Below, in pieces: positions 25,544 through 33,180 of a stretch of DNA of 35,600 nt. The position numbers and the translations under genes are program-made. The notes under the pieces are model-generated. The model did no database searches. It was not told the DNA's origin and saw only the letters and a list, made by a program, of their open reading frames with translations. The first letter of the stretch is position 1, and every line of letters starts with the position of its first letter. Source of the DNA: Lachnospiraceae bacterium (GTDB lineage Bacteria; Bacillota; Clostridia; Lachnospirales; Lachnospiraceae); contig JAAWOG010000037.1 in the NCBI GenBank assembly GCA_022799355.1, forward strand, positions 1 to 35,600, read 5' to 3'.

Positions 25544-25873
25544 TTAAAGAAAAACCATCTGCACCAGCATCATATAACAGATTGTCCCTCCCGCGATGGA
25601 CAAAAGCATCTTCCTCTTCCAAAGATGCAGCGCTATGACTATGCCGATTGAAATAACCTCCGGCAGTCCATGATTTCCGCCCGATATCTCCACACCTTTC
25701 AGGCAGTAAATAACCAGCATGCCAAAAATCGCAGAGGGAAGCGCCCTTCCGAGATATCTGATATATTCCGGCGCCTGCTTTTTCGATGAAAAGATGAGAA
25801 AGGGCAGAAAACGCGTCAGCATCGTCCCTAAAATGCATATCCCGATGGTTATCATCTGTTGTTCTACTGTCAT
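25544..25873 (-). CDS. azlD: AzlD-type branched-chain amino acid export subunit
   Basis: 109 residues, four hydrophobic helices, matching AzlD ([43 protein letters not shown]). AzlD works with AzlC as a two-part exporter of branched-chain amino acids or analogues. Starts 1 base after the azlC stop with GGAG in front. End of the radical SAM-azlC-azlD cluster; no strong terminator is visible. Confidence 0.88.
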   Translation of the reverse strand: MTVEQQMITIGICILGTMLTRFLPFLIFSSKKQAPEYIRYLGRALPSAIFGMLVIYCLKGVEISGGNHGLPEVISIGIVIALHLWKRKMLLSIAGGTICYMMLVQMVFL

Positions 25874-25874
25874 A

Positions 25875-26564
25875 TTAATCTCCTGCCCTCTCTATAGGTT
25901 TTCTCATACACGTCAATCCTGCCACAATACAGACCATTGACGGCACCAAAAAAGAATCCGCCCCGAACAAAATAAGGCAGATTACGGAAGCCGCCAGCCC
26001 GATATACGCCGTGTAGTGCTTTTTCTCCTTCATCCACTGCTCCAGAAAGATCACCACAAACATCGCCGTCATCACAAACTCCAGCCCTTTTGTATCAAAA
26101 GTAAGGAAAGATCCCACAACGCCGCCCAGCGTCGCCCCGAAAAACCAGTAAAAATGGTTGAGCAGCGTCACAAAGAACATAAACCATCCCTTATCCACAT
26201 CCTCCGGGATATCCGCGGCGCAGTTGATCGAAAAAGTTTCATCACACATCCCGAATATCAGGTAAAATTTCTTTGCCCCCACTCCCTTATATCTCTCCAG
26301 CATGGCGATCCCATAAAATAAATGCCTTGCCTGCACCATCAAAACCATAATCAATGTCTGCATGGGCGCAAATTTGGAAAGCAGCATGGAAACCGCCAGA
26401 AATTCCAGGGAACCTCCGAAAACAGTCAGGCTCATGATCATCGGATAGACAAAGGAAAATCCCGACGCATTCATATAGATCCCGTAAGTCAGCCCCAGAA
26501 ACCAGAATCCCGCAAAGATGGGAATGGTATAGGGAAACGCCGTTTTAAATGCTTTCCACTTCAT
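25875..26564 (-). CDS. azlC: AzlC family permease
   Basis: 229 residues with about six or seven membrane helices. Hallmarks [27 protein letters not shown] and [11 protein letters not shown] identify the AzlC family. Its ATG overlaps the stop codon of the upstream radical SAM gene by 4 bases (ATGA), and azlD follows directly. Likely exports branched-chain amino acids; the exact substrate is not readable from sequence. Confidence 0.9.
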   Translation of the reverse strand: MKWKAFKTAFPYTIPIFAGFWFLGLTYGIYMNASGFSFVYPMIMSLTVFGGSLEFLAVSMLLSKFAPMQTLIMVLMVQARHLFYGIAMLERYKGVGAKKFYLIFGMCDETFSINCAADIPEDVDKGWFMFFVTLLNHFYWFFGATLGGVVGSFLTFDTKGLEFVMTAMFVVIFLEQWMKEKKHYTAYIGLAASVICLILFGADSFLVPSMVCIVAGLTCMRKPIERAGD

Positions 26565-27448
26565 ATCCTTTCTCTCTCCTCTATCGCTTTATGCAGTGCA
26601 TTCAGCACCCTCTTTTTATCCATACTCCACTTCGGCGCGATCAGCGTCTTTTTGTCTCCGTCCCCTGTTATGCGGTGAATGACCATCCGTTCAGGCAAAA
26701 GCGCCATGCAGTCCGCCGCCAGATCGACATACTCCTGCATTTCCATCACCCTGCATCTGCCTTCCCGGTATTCCTTTTCCAGATCCGTTCCTTCCAGCAC
26801 GTGCAGAAGCTGCAGTTTTATTCCGTCGGCGCCGCTTTTTCCCACATATGCCACCGTCTCTTTCATCTCCTTCGCCGTCTCGCCGGGAAGCCCCAGGATC
26901 ACATGGACGATCACCTCCACGCCGATCCCTTTCAGCTTTTTTACCGCCTCATCAAAAACTGCCAGCGGATATCCTCTGCGGATATATTCCGCACTCCTCT
27001 CATGAATGGTCTGCAGGCCAAGCTCCACCCACACCGGTTTTATTTTGTTTATCTCCTCAAGCAGTGAAATAACCTCTGCCGGAAGGCAGTCCGGCCTTGT
27101 GGCAATGGAAAGCGCCGCGATATCCGGGTGAGATAGCGCTTCCTCATAGACCTTCCGCAGCCTGTCTGCCGGGGCATATGTATTTGTAAACGCCTGAAAA
27201 TAGGCAATATATTTCCCCTTTTTTACCTTTTCCCTTAACCGTTCTTTTCCCTTTTCAATCTGGACAGTGACGGAATCCGACCTGCTTCCGGCAAATTCCC
27301 CGGAGCCCGCCCCCGAACAGAAAATACATCCCTTTCTGCCCAATGTGCCGTCCCTGTTCGGACAGGTGAAGCCCCCGTCCAGCGCGATCTTATATACTTT
27401 TTCTCCGAATGTGTCCTGCAGATAACTGCTCAGTGAATAGTATTCCAT
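26561..27448 (-). CDS. TIGR01212-type radical SAM protein (YhcC-like)
   Basis: 295 residues. The unusual cluster motif C-x14-C-x2-C (FTCPNRDGTLGRKGCIFCS, near residues 28-46) and the partner segments AYFQAFTNTYAP, IATRPDCLP and HVILGLPGET identify the TIGR01212/YhcC subfamily, whose substrate is not known to me. N-terminal YSLSSYLQDTFGEKVYKIALDGG is also typical. Translationally coupled to azlC, though a functional link to export is not evident. Confidence 0.88.
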   Translation of the reverse strand: MEYYSLSSYLQDTFGEKVYKIALDGGFTCPNRDGTLGRKGCIFCSGAGSGEFAGSRSDSVTVQIEKGKERLREKVKKGKYIAYFQAFTNTYAPADRLRKVYEEALSHPDIAALSIATRPDCLPAEVISLLEEINKIKPVWVELGLQTIHERSAEYIRRGYPLAVFDEAVKKLKGIGVEVIVHVILGLPGETAKEMKETVAYVGKSGADGIKLQLLHVLEGTDLEKEYREGRCRVMEMQEYVDLAADCMALLPERMVIHRITGDGDKKTLIAPKWSMDKKRVLNALHKAIEERERI

Positions 27449-27475
27449 TGTTCTTTTGCCCCGTATATTTATATA

Positions 27476-27880
27476 TCATCCGTTTGTCCGAATCTTCCTG
27501 AAATAACTGATTCTGATATAACAATCCTGATCCGGCTTCTGCAGGAACTCCTCATCGAATTCGGCATCATAAATGGCGATATCGGACATTCCGCCGTAGG
27601 GCTGTATCCGAATATTTTTCAGTTCCGAGGGTGTATTATATGTTTCAATATATTTCTTTGCCGCTTCGTAGCCCAAAGAGCACTTTATGACCTTCTCCCC
27701 TTTTATATGTAGCCAGTATACATCTGAGATTTGTACTCTTACAGGGTATATCGTCTCACACCCCTTTGGCAGATCCAGACTTTCTATTTTAATAATGACC
27801 GGAAGCTTCCAGCCAAATAAAAGCAGTATCATTACCGTAGCCGCAATAATATATACCGCCGGATTTATCTTTTTCTTCAT
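27476..27880 (-). CDS. Hypothetical small membrane-anchored protein
   Basis: 134 residues. An N-terminal helix (about 7-24) is followed by a predicted extracytoplasmic beta-rich region; no recognised domain. GGGAG precedes the ATG at 27880. It lies between ogt and the radical SAM gene, all on the minus strand with short gaps (48 and 27 bases), so it may be co-transcribed. Function unknown. Confidence 0.65.
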   Translation of the reverse strand: MKKKINPAVYIIAATVMILLLFGWKLPVIIKIESLDLPKGCETIYPVRVQISDVYWLHIKGEKVIKCSLGYEAAKKYIETYNTPSELKNIRIQPYGGMSDIAIYDAEFDEEFLQKPDQDCYIRISYFRKIRTNG

Positions 27881-27928
27881 GGATTTTCTCCCGGAATATT
27901 TCGATATGATACTTATATCCTTATCGGG

Positions 27929-28474
27929 CTAAGGCGCCGTTGATTTTTTCGGCACAAAAAAGACGGACGTGTCCACACCTTCATACTCAAGCAGCTTAAT
28001 CTTTTTATCGATGCCTCCTGCGTATCCCGTCAGGCTGTTACCAGCGCCCACAACCCGGTGGCAGGGGATGATCACGGAGATCGGATTGTGTGCCACGGCG
28101 CCCCCCGCCGCCTGGGCGGACATGGTTTCTTTTCCCATGTGGGACGCCATTTGTTTCGCAATCTCACCGTAAGTGATAACGCTTCCGTAAGGTATCTCAC
28201 AGAGTATTTTCCAGACTTCCTGCCGAAACGCCCCGCCCTGGGGCGCAAGGGGGATATCCCGCACCGCAGGCTTTTTCCCCGCAAAATAAGCATCCAGCCA
28301 GTCCGCGGCCATCTGCAATACCGGAATTCCCTCCTGCCAAACGGGCTTTTCGGGCAATGGTTCCATAAAATATTTCTGCCCCTCAATCCAGAGCCCTACG
28401 ATATGCTTCTTTTCGCCGTCACAGGCAATGACCATATTTCCTATGGGTGATTTATAGTTGATGTGATAATACAT
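27929..28474 (-). CDS. ogt: Methylated-DNA--protein-cysteine methyltransferase
   Basis: 181 residues. Repairs O6-alkylguanine by irreversible transfer of the alkyl group to its active-site cysteine, C138 in IIPCHRVVG. The HTH segment GSVITYGEIAKQMA and the N-terminal domain YKSPIGNMVIACD complete the Ogt/MGMT fold. ATG has AGGAG upstream at 8 bases. No Ada regulatory domain. Confidence 0.95.
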   Translation of the reverse strand: MYYHINYKSPIGNMVIACDGEKKHIVGLWIEGQKYFMEPLPEKPVWQEGIPVLQMAADWLDAYFAGKKPAVRDIPLAPQGGAFRQEVWKILCEIPYGSVITYGEIAKQMASHMGKETMSAQAAGGAVAHNPISVIIPCHRVVGAGNSLTGYAGGIDKKIKLLEYEGVDTSVFFVPKKSTAP

Positions 28475-28621
28475 TTTTCCGATCTCCTGTTATTGACCTT
28501 CCCCTTCTCTTTCCGGACCTGTATCTCCCGTCCATAGATATAGTATATCCATTTCTTTTCGGAAAGTCAAAGATAGCAAAAATTAATATATAAATAATTA
28601 AAAGCACAATGAATCATAAAA

Positions 28622-28675
28622 AACAGGCATCGGTAAAACCGCTTCCGTTTCATCCGGTTTCTGACGATGCCTGTT
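28622..28675 (-). terminator. Terminator of the sigma factor-DUF4179 operon
   Basis: AACAGGCATCG and CGATGCCTGTT form an 11-bp perfect outer stem, with an inner AAACCG/CGGTTT pair. On the minus strand the stem is followed by a run of six T. It lies 30 bases past the DUF4179 gene. Confidence 0.85.
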
Positions 28676-28704
28676 ATTTTGTATTCACTTTATATCCGCA
28701 TTTT

Positions 28705-29751
28705 TTACCGGAGCGTTATCTCAAACGGCTCGCCGATCTGCACATAGTCATGGCTCATCTGCCCGCTTTCCTTCGGCAATTCCACTCCGTAGAGCGTAAT
28801 CGTCACGGTTTCGGCTTCCGCATCCAGCCTGCCGTCATACAGAATTTCTTCATTCTGCATATGCCCCGAATCCGTATCCTGTATCCTGACGCCAAACTCC
28901 GCCTTGTTTCCCTCCGAATCCTCCGCTTCGGCTTTAAAGATATAACCGGAAGTATCGGAAAGGGAATAGAAAATTCTCTGTTCCAGTTCATTGGACGTAA
29001 ACTCATCCAGCGTTATCTCTCCTCCGTTCGGAACCACAAAGGTTTTTCCGATTGCTGTCCGCTTTGTATCGGCAATCAGTTCCGATCCGTCTGCTTTGAA
29101 GGCAAAATCCCAGTTTCCTTTTACGGCATCCGTCATCCCGATCCTCTCAAAACTGATCTGAAAATCATTTTCCCCGGAAAGGTCCGCATTCTCTACGAAA
29201 TATTCCAGTACCACACCCACAACCTTCTGCTCCTCATCCAGGAACTCAGCGCCTCCGCCAACGCCGTCGGTCACATTTTTTCCATTGATACGCAGGCTTC
29301 CGTCCGCAGTCAGGATTTCGTCCATCGCCGCGCCGTCCTCCCGCTGCAGTGTATAATTGATCACCAGTTTCTTTTCACTGGCAACGGCTTCCTGTAATGT
29401 GATAACATAGCCTTTATCCTCCACGGAAGTATTAATCACTTCCCTGTAATCTGCCAGATCCCCGGAAATTCCCAGTGCATTCCCGATACTCCAACTGATC
29501 TGCCGGATCATGGCATGAACATCGTCACTGAAAATTACCGTTCCTGCAAGCAGTATCAGCGCCGCGCATGCCGCCGCAGATACTCCTCTGAAATTTTTCT
29601 TTTTTGCCTGCTTTTCTCTCTTTATTTCCTGCAGCATATTATTTTTATATTTTTTCATCTTAAAATCCCCCGGGCTCTCCAACAGGATATCCCCATCTGT
29701 GCCAAGCTCTGTTTTTATTCTGTTTGCCAGTTCGTAGGCCTCCCTGTTCAT
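28705..29751 (-). CDS. DUF4179-domain membrane protein, likely anti-sigma factor
   Basis: 348 residues. A cytoplasmic N-terminus (about 1-50) precedes one membrane helix (about 55-77: GVSAAACAALILLAGTVIFS) and a long extracytoplasmic part with the DUF4179 domain near 70-160. Proteins of this layout beside an ECF sigma factor usually bind and restrain it. The frame can begin at TTG 29757, which overlaps the sigma stop, but GAGGG lies 9 bases before the ATG at 29751, so that start is preferred. Anti-sigma activity is inferred from the neighbour and topology. Confidence 0.8.
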   Translation of the reverse strand: MNREAYELANRIKTELGTDGDILLESPGDFKMKKYKNNMLQEIKREKQAKKKNFRGVSAAACAALILLAGTVIFSDDVHAMIRQISWSIGNALGISGDLADYREVINTSVEDKGYVITLQEAVASEKKLVINYTLQREDGAAMDEILTADGSLRINGKNVTDGVGGGAEFLDEEQKVVGVVLEYFVENADLSGENDFQISFERIGMTDAVKGNWDFAFKADGSELIADTKRTAIGKTFVVPNGGEITLDEFTSNELEQRIFYSLSDTSGYIFKAEAEDSEGNKAEFGVRIQDTDSGHMQNEEILYDGRLDAEAETVTITLYGVELPKESGQMSHDYVQIGEPFEITLR

Positions 29752-29753
29752 AT

Positions 29754-30311
29754 TCAAGCCCTCTTCCTTTCTTTACATTTTCTGCGTATCTTCTGTTTTC
29801 CACGGAAAAGCCGTACATACACGTTCTCTCTGCTGATTCCCAGCGCTTCTCCTGCTCTCTCCGGTTCCTCTTCCTCAAGGAATATCTTTTTGAACAACTC
29901 CTGATCCTTCTCATTTAAGTATTCCAGAATCTCCATTGTCTCCTCGGAAAGTTCCTGCTCCGCCAGTTTCTGAAATGCTTCATCCTCCTTCGGAATTTCC
30001 ACATCTTCCAGCGAAACTGTCTGCATCCGGGATTCCCTTTGTATCTTCCGCAGGGTGTCTATGGCTTCCAGCTTTGCCACGCCTGCCGCCCAGCCTGCAA
30101 AGTTTCCTCTGCTCTCATCAAAACTGTCTATATTTTTCCAGATACCAAGGAATATGTCGTTCATGCATTCATCGATCCTGTCCGGCGCCATAAACAGCCG
30201 TTTTCTTACGATAGAATGCAGAAGCCCGCTATAAGTTTCTATCACATAGAGGATGCCTTCCTCCCTGCGCTTTCTGATCAGATCTACAAAATTGTTTTCA
30301 TTTGCCTTCAT
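29754..30311 (-). CDS. ECF-type RNA polymerase sigma factor
   Basis: 185 residues: region 2 about 25-95 (IDECMNDIFLGIWKNIDSFDESRGNFAGWAAGVAKLEAIDTLRK) and region 4 about 125-180 (LNEKDQELFKKIFLEEEEPERAGEALGISRENVYVRLFRGKQKIRR). No regions 1 or 3. It would direct RNA polymerase to a small stress regulon when released by the DUF4179 partner, whose gene follows after 2 bases. ATG follows GAGGG. Its leader holds three hairpins (30332-30439). No clear sigma-A promoter was found, so it may transcribe itself. Confidence 0.9.
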   Translation of the reverse strand: MKANENNFVDLIRKRREEGILYVIETYSGLLHSIVRKRLFMAPDRIDECMNDIFLGIWKNIDSFDESRGNFAGWAAGVAKLEAIDTLRKIQRESRMQTVSLEDVEIPKEDEAFQKLAEQELSEETMEILEYLNEKDQELFKKIFLEEEEPERAGEALGISRENVYVRLFRGKQKIRRKCKERKRA

Positions 30312-30331
30312 ATGTCATCCCTCAAAAATTT

Positions 30332-30439
30332 CGTAAGCTTACGCGGCACCCGGCCGCGGTGCCATGATCCGGTACTGAAATGAATTGCTTTTTTGTACCT
30401 TTCACCTTATACTTCGTTTTCCGTAAGAGAAATCTTACG
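30332..30439. promoter_or_regulatory. Hairpin-rich leader of the ECF sigma operon
   Basis: Three dyads upstream of the sigma gene: the perfect 12-bp palindrome CGTAAGCTTACG (30332-30343), GGCACC/GGTGCC with a 7-base GC loop (30345-30363), and CGTAAGA-gaaa-TCTTACG (30422-30439) followed on the plus strand by eight T. Two of them share the half-site CGTAAG. They could be regulator binding sites or leader RNA structure. Confidence 0.45.
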
Positions 30440-30471
30440 TTTTTTTTGATTTTTTTTAATTTATTTCAAAA

Positions 30472-30533
30472 AAGTCCACCAGGGGCATTCCTCCGTAGTT
30501 ATTTTACGGACCGGTAATCTTCCTGGCGGACTT
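30472..30533 (-). terminator. Branched terminator of the HD-domain gene
   Basis: AAGTCCACCAGG pairs with CCTGGCGGACTT (one mismatch) and encloses a small CCGTA/TACGG hairpin. On the minus strand the stem ends in a run of six T. It is 61 bases past the HD gene stop. Confidence 0.75.
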
Positions 30534-30593
30534 ACATATCAGTTTTATGGCTTTTCATTATCCGGGAGATGTGGCTGTTTCAATACTTTCCCA

Positions 30594-31094
30594 TCATCCT
30601 TTTCCCTGCCTCTTTTGCATCCTCACATAATTTCTCTTCAGAACCCCTTCTCCAAATGCACAGATCTTATCCGCAAGGCAGACTAAAACCGCTTCCCTTG
30701 ATCTTGGAAAATGCCGGAAGGTCAGCGGCCACATATGGCTTGTAATAATATTTTTTTCCAGTTCCGACAACTGAAATTCTTTTTCCGCATTTTTCAACGC
30801 CGTATCCGGATGCCCAAACCAGTGATCCTTTGTTCTGATCTCCTTGTTATGTCTTGCCTGGTACAGGTAATAGTCGTGCAGCATGGCGCCGATCGCCAGA
30901 CTCTTCCCGTCAATATCCAGATACAGCCTGCGGGAAAGATCGTATGCACAAAGCGCCACTCTGGAACTGTGATCATAGAGATTGGAAATATAATGATTCG
31001 GATATTTCTTCAGTTCCTGAATATGCGGATCTTCCCTTAATCTGATAAAAGTATCCCAGAATTTCTCTCTGTCTCTGTTTCCTTTATAATGCAT
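30594..31094 (-). CDS. HD-domain phosphohydrolase-like protein
   Basis: 166 residues. HD-superfamily metal ligands are visible: H42 (YDHSSRVA), the H73-D74 pair (MLHDYYLY), H95 (GHPDTAL) and a later aspartate (LADKICAFGE). The family cleaves phosphate esters of nucleotides or second messengers; the substrate is not predictable. Start at 31094 with AGGAG close to the ATG (2-base spacing). Single-gene unit with its own promoter and terminator. Confidence 0.8.
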   Translation of the reverse strand: MHYKGNRDREKFWDTFIRLREDPHIQELKKYPNHYISNLYDHSSRVALCAYDLSRRLYLDIDGKSLAIGAMLHDYYLYQARHNKEIRTKDHWFGHPDTALKNAEKEFQLSELEKNIITSHMWPLTFRHFPRSREAVLVCLADKICAFGEGVLKRNYVRMQKRQGKG

Positions 31095-31120
31095 TGCTCC
31101 TGTCGGTACTCCTTTCCGAT

Positions 31121-31146
31121 CGCTTTGCTAACGCTTATTATATCAT
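31121..31146. repeat. 26-bp direct repeat, copy 1, upstream of the HD gene
   Basis: 23 of 26 positions match 31179-31204. On the minus strand it reads TGATATAAT, an extended -10 sequence, then GCGTTAGCAAAGCG. Confidence 0.7.
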
Positions 31147-31178
31147 AAATCTTCAATTCACAATCGCCATTCGCCGCT

Positions 31179-31204
31179 CGCTTCGCTAATGCTCATTATA
31201 TCAT
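31179..31204. repeat. 26-bp direct repeat, copy 2, upstream of the HD gene
   Basis: Second copy, 58 bp from the first. This copy has a proper -35 element in front of its -10 (see promoter entry). Confidence 0.7.
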
Positions 31205-31223
31205 GTTCCCACCTAAATTACAA
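31195..31223 (-). promoter_or_regulatory. Promoter of the HD-domain gene
   Basis: Minus-strand TTGTAA (31218-31223), 17 bases, TATAAT (31195-31200) with an upstream TG (extended -10). A second TATAAT at 31137-31142 in the other repeat copy lacks a good -35. Confidence 0.65.
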
Positions 31224-31386
31224 ATTTTCATCTGCTCCGGATGGCGCCATTTTATCCATGACCGCACCATATCCCACGGCGAAAACAGAAACCGCTATCC
31301 CTGCCGTTATCCGGCGGGGAAAAAGTGTGTATGTACAAAGAAACCTCTCTTTGTTAGAATAAAAATAAAAACGGAAGGAATTTGTC

Positions 31387-31806
31387 ATGATGAGAGATCC
31401 GGAACAAACAATAGGAAAATTAGCAGATAAATCCAAAACAGCTTTTATCAGTTATGTCGATAAAGAGGGCTTTCCCGTTACGAAAGCAATGCTGAAACCG
31501 CGGGAGCGCCAGGGCATAAAAGAATTTTGGTTTAGTACAAATACTTCATCAAATAAAGTGAAATTTTTTCGCGAGAATCCAAAGGCAAGTATCTATTTTA
31601 TGGACAGGCGTTTTTTTCGCGGCGTTAGCCTGATAGGGACCGTAGAAGTTCTGGAAACAAGTGAAGCGAAAGAGCGGATATGGCAAAAAGGGGATACTTT
31701 GTATTACAGGGGCGGCGTAACAGATCCTGATTATTGTGTATTGAAGTTTACAGCCATAAAAGGAAGATATTACAGCAACTTTCATTCGGAAGATTTTGAA
31801 ATTTGA
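31387..31806 (+). CDS. Pyridoxamine 5'-phosphate oxidase family protein
   Basis: 139 residues, a split-barrel flavin-binding fold of the general PNPOx-like group. TAFISYVDKEGFPVTKAML, FWFSTNTSSNKVKFFRENPKASIYF and the C-terminal VLKFTAIKGRYYSNF are typical. Such proteins bind FMN, F420 or heme and often act as general reductases or stress proteins; real PNP oxidase activity is unlikely at this size. ATG with GGAAGGAA upstream at 8 bases. The gene looks intact, unlike those just after it. Confidence 0.85.
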   Translation: MMRDPEQTIGKLADKSKTAFISYVDKEGFPVTKAMLKPRERQGIKEFWFSTNTSSNKVKFFRENPKASIYFMDRRFFRGVSLIGTVEVLETSEAKERIWQKGDTLYYRGGVTDPDYCVLKFTAIKGRYYSNFHSEDFEI

Positions 31807-31816
31807 TACTTATTAA

Positions 31817-31996
31817 AAGATAATCGGTGGAACGGGAAAAATCACCTTTGATCCCGAAGCAGATATGTTCTCTGCTTATTCAGAAGATAAAGAAGCGTTG
31901 GCGGACTTTATTCATCTTTTTAAAAAAGCGTGTGAAAATAAAGCCCTGATTTCGGATATATTCAGTCGGACGCAATGCTTTTTTCCAGCCGGTTAA
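31817..31996 (+). pseudogene. Orphan coding fragment, no start codon
   Basis: Open frame with protein-like composition after an in-frame TAA: IIGGTGKITFDPEADMFSAY, then EDKEALADFIHLFKKACENKALISDIFSR. There is no usable start or ribosome binding site. After about 31966 the sequence becomes the truncated toxin on the opposite strand, so the native C-terminus is lost. Parent family not recognised. The fragment appears to be the middle of a larger gene left by a deletion or recombination. Confidence 0.45.
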
Positions 31997-32102
31997 GTTG
32001 ACCTGCCGCATTTTGAACCGACTGCAAATCAAATGCAATATATTCAAAAATGCCGCGCAGGTCAGACTTTGCCTCCGGCGTCATTCGGATTTCATAAATC
32101 AT
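31962..32102 (-). pseudogene. Truncated RelE/ParE-type toxin (46 residues)
   Basis: Starts with an ATGA overlap at the antitoxin stop and reads MIYEIRMTPEAKSDLRGIFE, then YIAFDLQSVQNAAGQLNRLEKSIASD, then stop. This is the N-terminal half of a RelE/ParE family mRNA interferase or gyrase toxin, normally about 90-100 residues; the C-terminal strands and catalytic residues are absent. The break coincides with an unrelated coding fragment on the other strand. Almost certainly inactive. Confidence 0.75.
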
Positions 32103-32401
32103 ACACCGTATTCCTTACGGATATCCGCAAATGCCTCTGCCGCCGGAATCGTGTGCCCCGCCTTCATATCCGCATATCCTTTCTCCAGTTCTGCGTTCAA
32201 CTGCTCACTGGCCATCAGGCTGATATCCAAAGGATGTTCTGGCAGCCTTACATCAAAAGGAATCCCTTTTTTCAGAATGATCTGCTTGTAGAACATCGTA
32301 ATCGCATTGGAAGCTGGAATACCAAGCGCATTCAGGATCGCCTCCGCCTGCTCTTTCACATCCGGCTCAATCCGTGCATAAAGGTTCGCTGACTTTGCCA
32401 T
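32099..32401 (-). CDS. RelB/DinJ family antitoxin
   Basis: 100 residues. MAKSANLYARIEPDVKEQAEAILNALGIPASNAITMFYKQIILKKGIPFD is the ribbon-helix-helix RelB/DinJ signature; the acidic C-terminal part normally wraps the toxin. ATG at 32401 with AAAGGAG upstream; the frame extends 17 codons further without support. Promoter TTGCTT-17-TATAAT at 32444-32472. Its toxin partner is broken, so it is an orphan antitoxin that may still repress its promoter or neutralise a related toxin. Confidence 0.88.
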   Translation of the reverse strand: MAKSANLYARIEPDVKEQAEAILNALGIPASNAITMFYKQIILKKGIPFDVRLPEHPLDISLMASEQLNAELEKGYADMKAGHTIPAAEAFADIRKEYGV

Positions 32402-32443
32402 AGAAAAACTCCTTTCCACCTTATGGTTTCCTCGTTTTCTTTT

Positions 32444-32472
32444 ATTATACACGGTTGTACGGGCAAAAGCAA
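32444..32472 (-). promoter_or_regulatory. Promoter of the antitoxin gene
   Basis: Minus-strand TTGCTT (32467-32472), 17 bases, TATAAT (32444-32449), leader about 35 bases. Confidence 0.65.
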
Positions 32473-32583
32473 TACAATTATAGACAGATGGAGCTACGCC
32501 ACGCTGTAATACAAAAGCCGGGTAAACAACTCCTCGTCGCTTATCCGGCCGCCGCGTTTCCCGATTCAGGCTCTCTTACTAAA

Positions 32584-32880
32584 CTATTTAATATTCATGC
32601 TTTCTATCCAGTTTTCCATCGTTCCTTTTGTCGTTCCGGCTTCAAAACGCTTTCCTTCCAGCCAGTTCACAGAGTCCGGACACAGCTCATGCAGATTGTC
32701 GGCGCTGGAACCAATCCCGCTGCTATGGGAAGTGCAGAAGGGAATAATTGTCTTCTCTGAGAAATCATAGCTTTCCAAAAAGGTGCTGATAATTCTCGGT
32801 GCCTGCCCATGCCAGATCGGATAGTAAAATGTAGCCCACCTCTGCAATCCCTTGTAAACACTGGCTTTAACGCTATACAA
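32584..32880 (-). pseudogene. Flavodoxin C-terminal remnant
   Basis: About 98 codons. From residue about 20 the protein matches the second half of a flavodoxin_4-type protein: YPIWHGQAPRIISTFLES, DFSEKTIIPFCTSHSSGIGSS, LHELCPDSVNWLEGKRFEAG. The N-terminal half with the phosphate-binding loop for FMN is missing; the first residues (MYSVKASVYKGLQRWA) do not resemble flavodoxin and have no ribosome binding site. It would not bind FMN on its own. Part of a run of broken genes from 31.8 to 32.9 kb. Confidence 0.7.
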
Positions 32881-33180
32881 AAGTGTGTATTGTGTTTCTT
32901 TTTAGCTGACTTTTGAATAGCTTTTTCGCCATTTTTCCTATTTTTATTCTACATTCTGCCATTCTCTTTCGCAAATACTTATGCTGCATAATCCCTTATA
33001 CCTGAAAAGCATGAAAAATACAGGGACCTTTCTTTTTCCATTATAAAACTTCCGCCCTAAAGCGGAAGTCTCAAAAAATTTATCCAGTATAAATATAAAG
33101 GTTATAACTGCAAAGAACCGACAGAGAATTTTTCCTGCCAGTCCTATGTACATCTTTGTAAAAAACATATTTCATGTTTC
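32881..33180. other. Intergenic region with hairpins
   Basis: AT-rich. It contains an 8-bp stem ACTTCCGC/GCGGAAGT (33048-33069) followed on the minus strand by TTTTA, possibly the terminator of the 646-residue gene, and the left copy of the paired hairpin repeat. A 74-codon minus-strand frame here runs through both structures and is not taken as a gene. Confidence 0.5.
33115..33157 (-). repeat. Hairpin repeat, left copy
   Basis: Minus-strand reading ATGTACATAGG then a 10-bp stem (GGACTGGCAG with CTGTCGGTTC, three G-U pairs) around a 10-base loop. The first 24 bases match the right copy (35347-35370) at 21 positions. It begins 24 bases past the stop of the HEPN-like gene. Confidence 0.6.

Noticed and set aside
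32944-33168. 74-codon minus-strand frame beginning MFFTKMYIGLAGK
   Set aside because: It reads through the left hairpin repeat and the ACTTCCGC/GCGGAAGT stem. The MYIGLAG similarity to the right copy reflects the repeat DNA; no ribosome binding site was seen.
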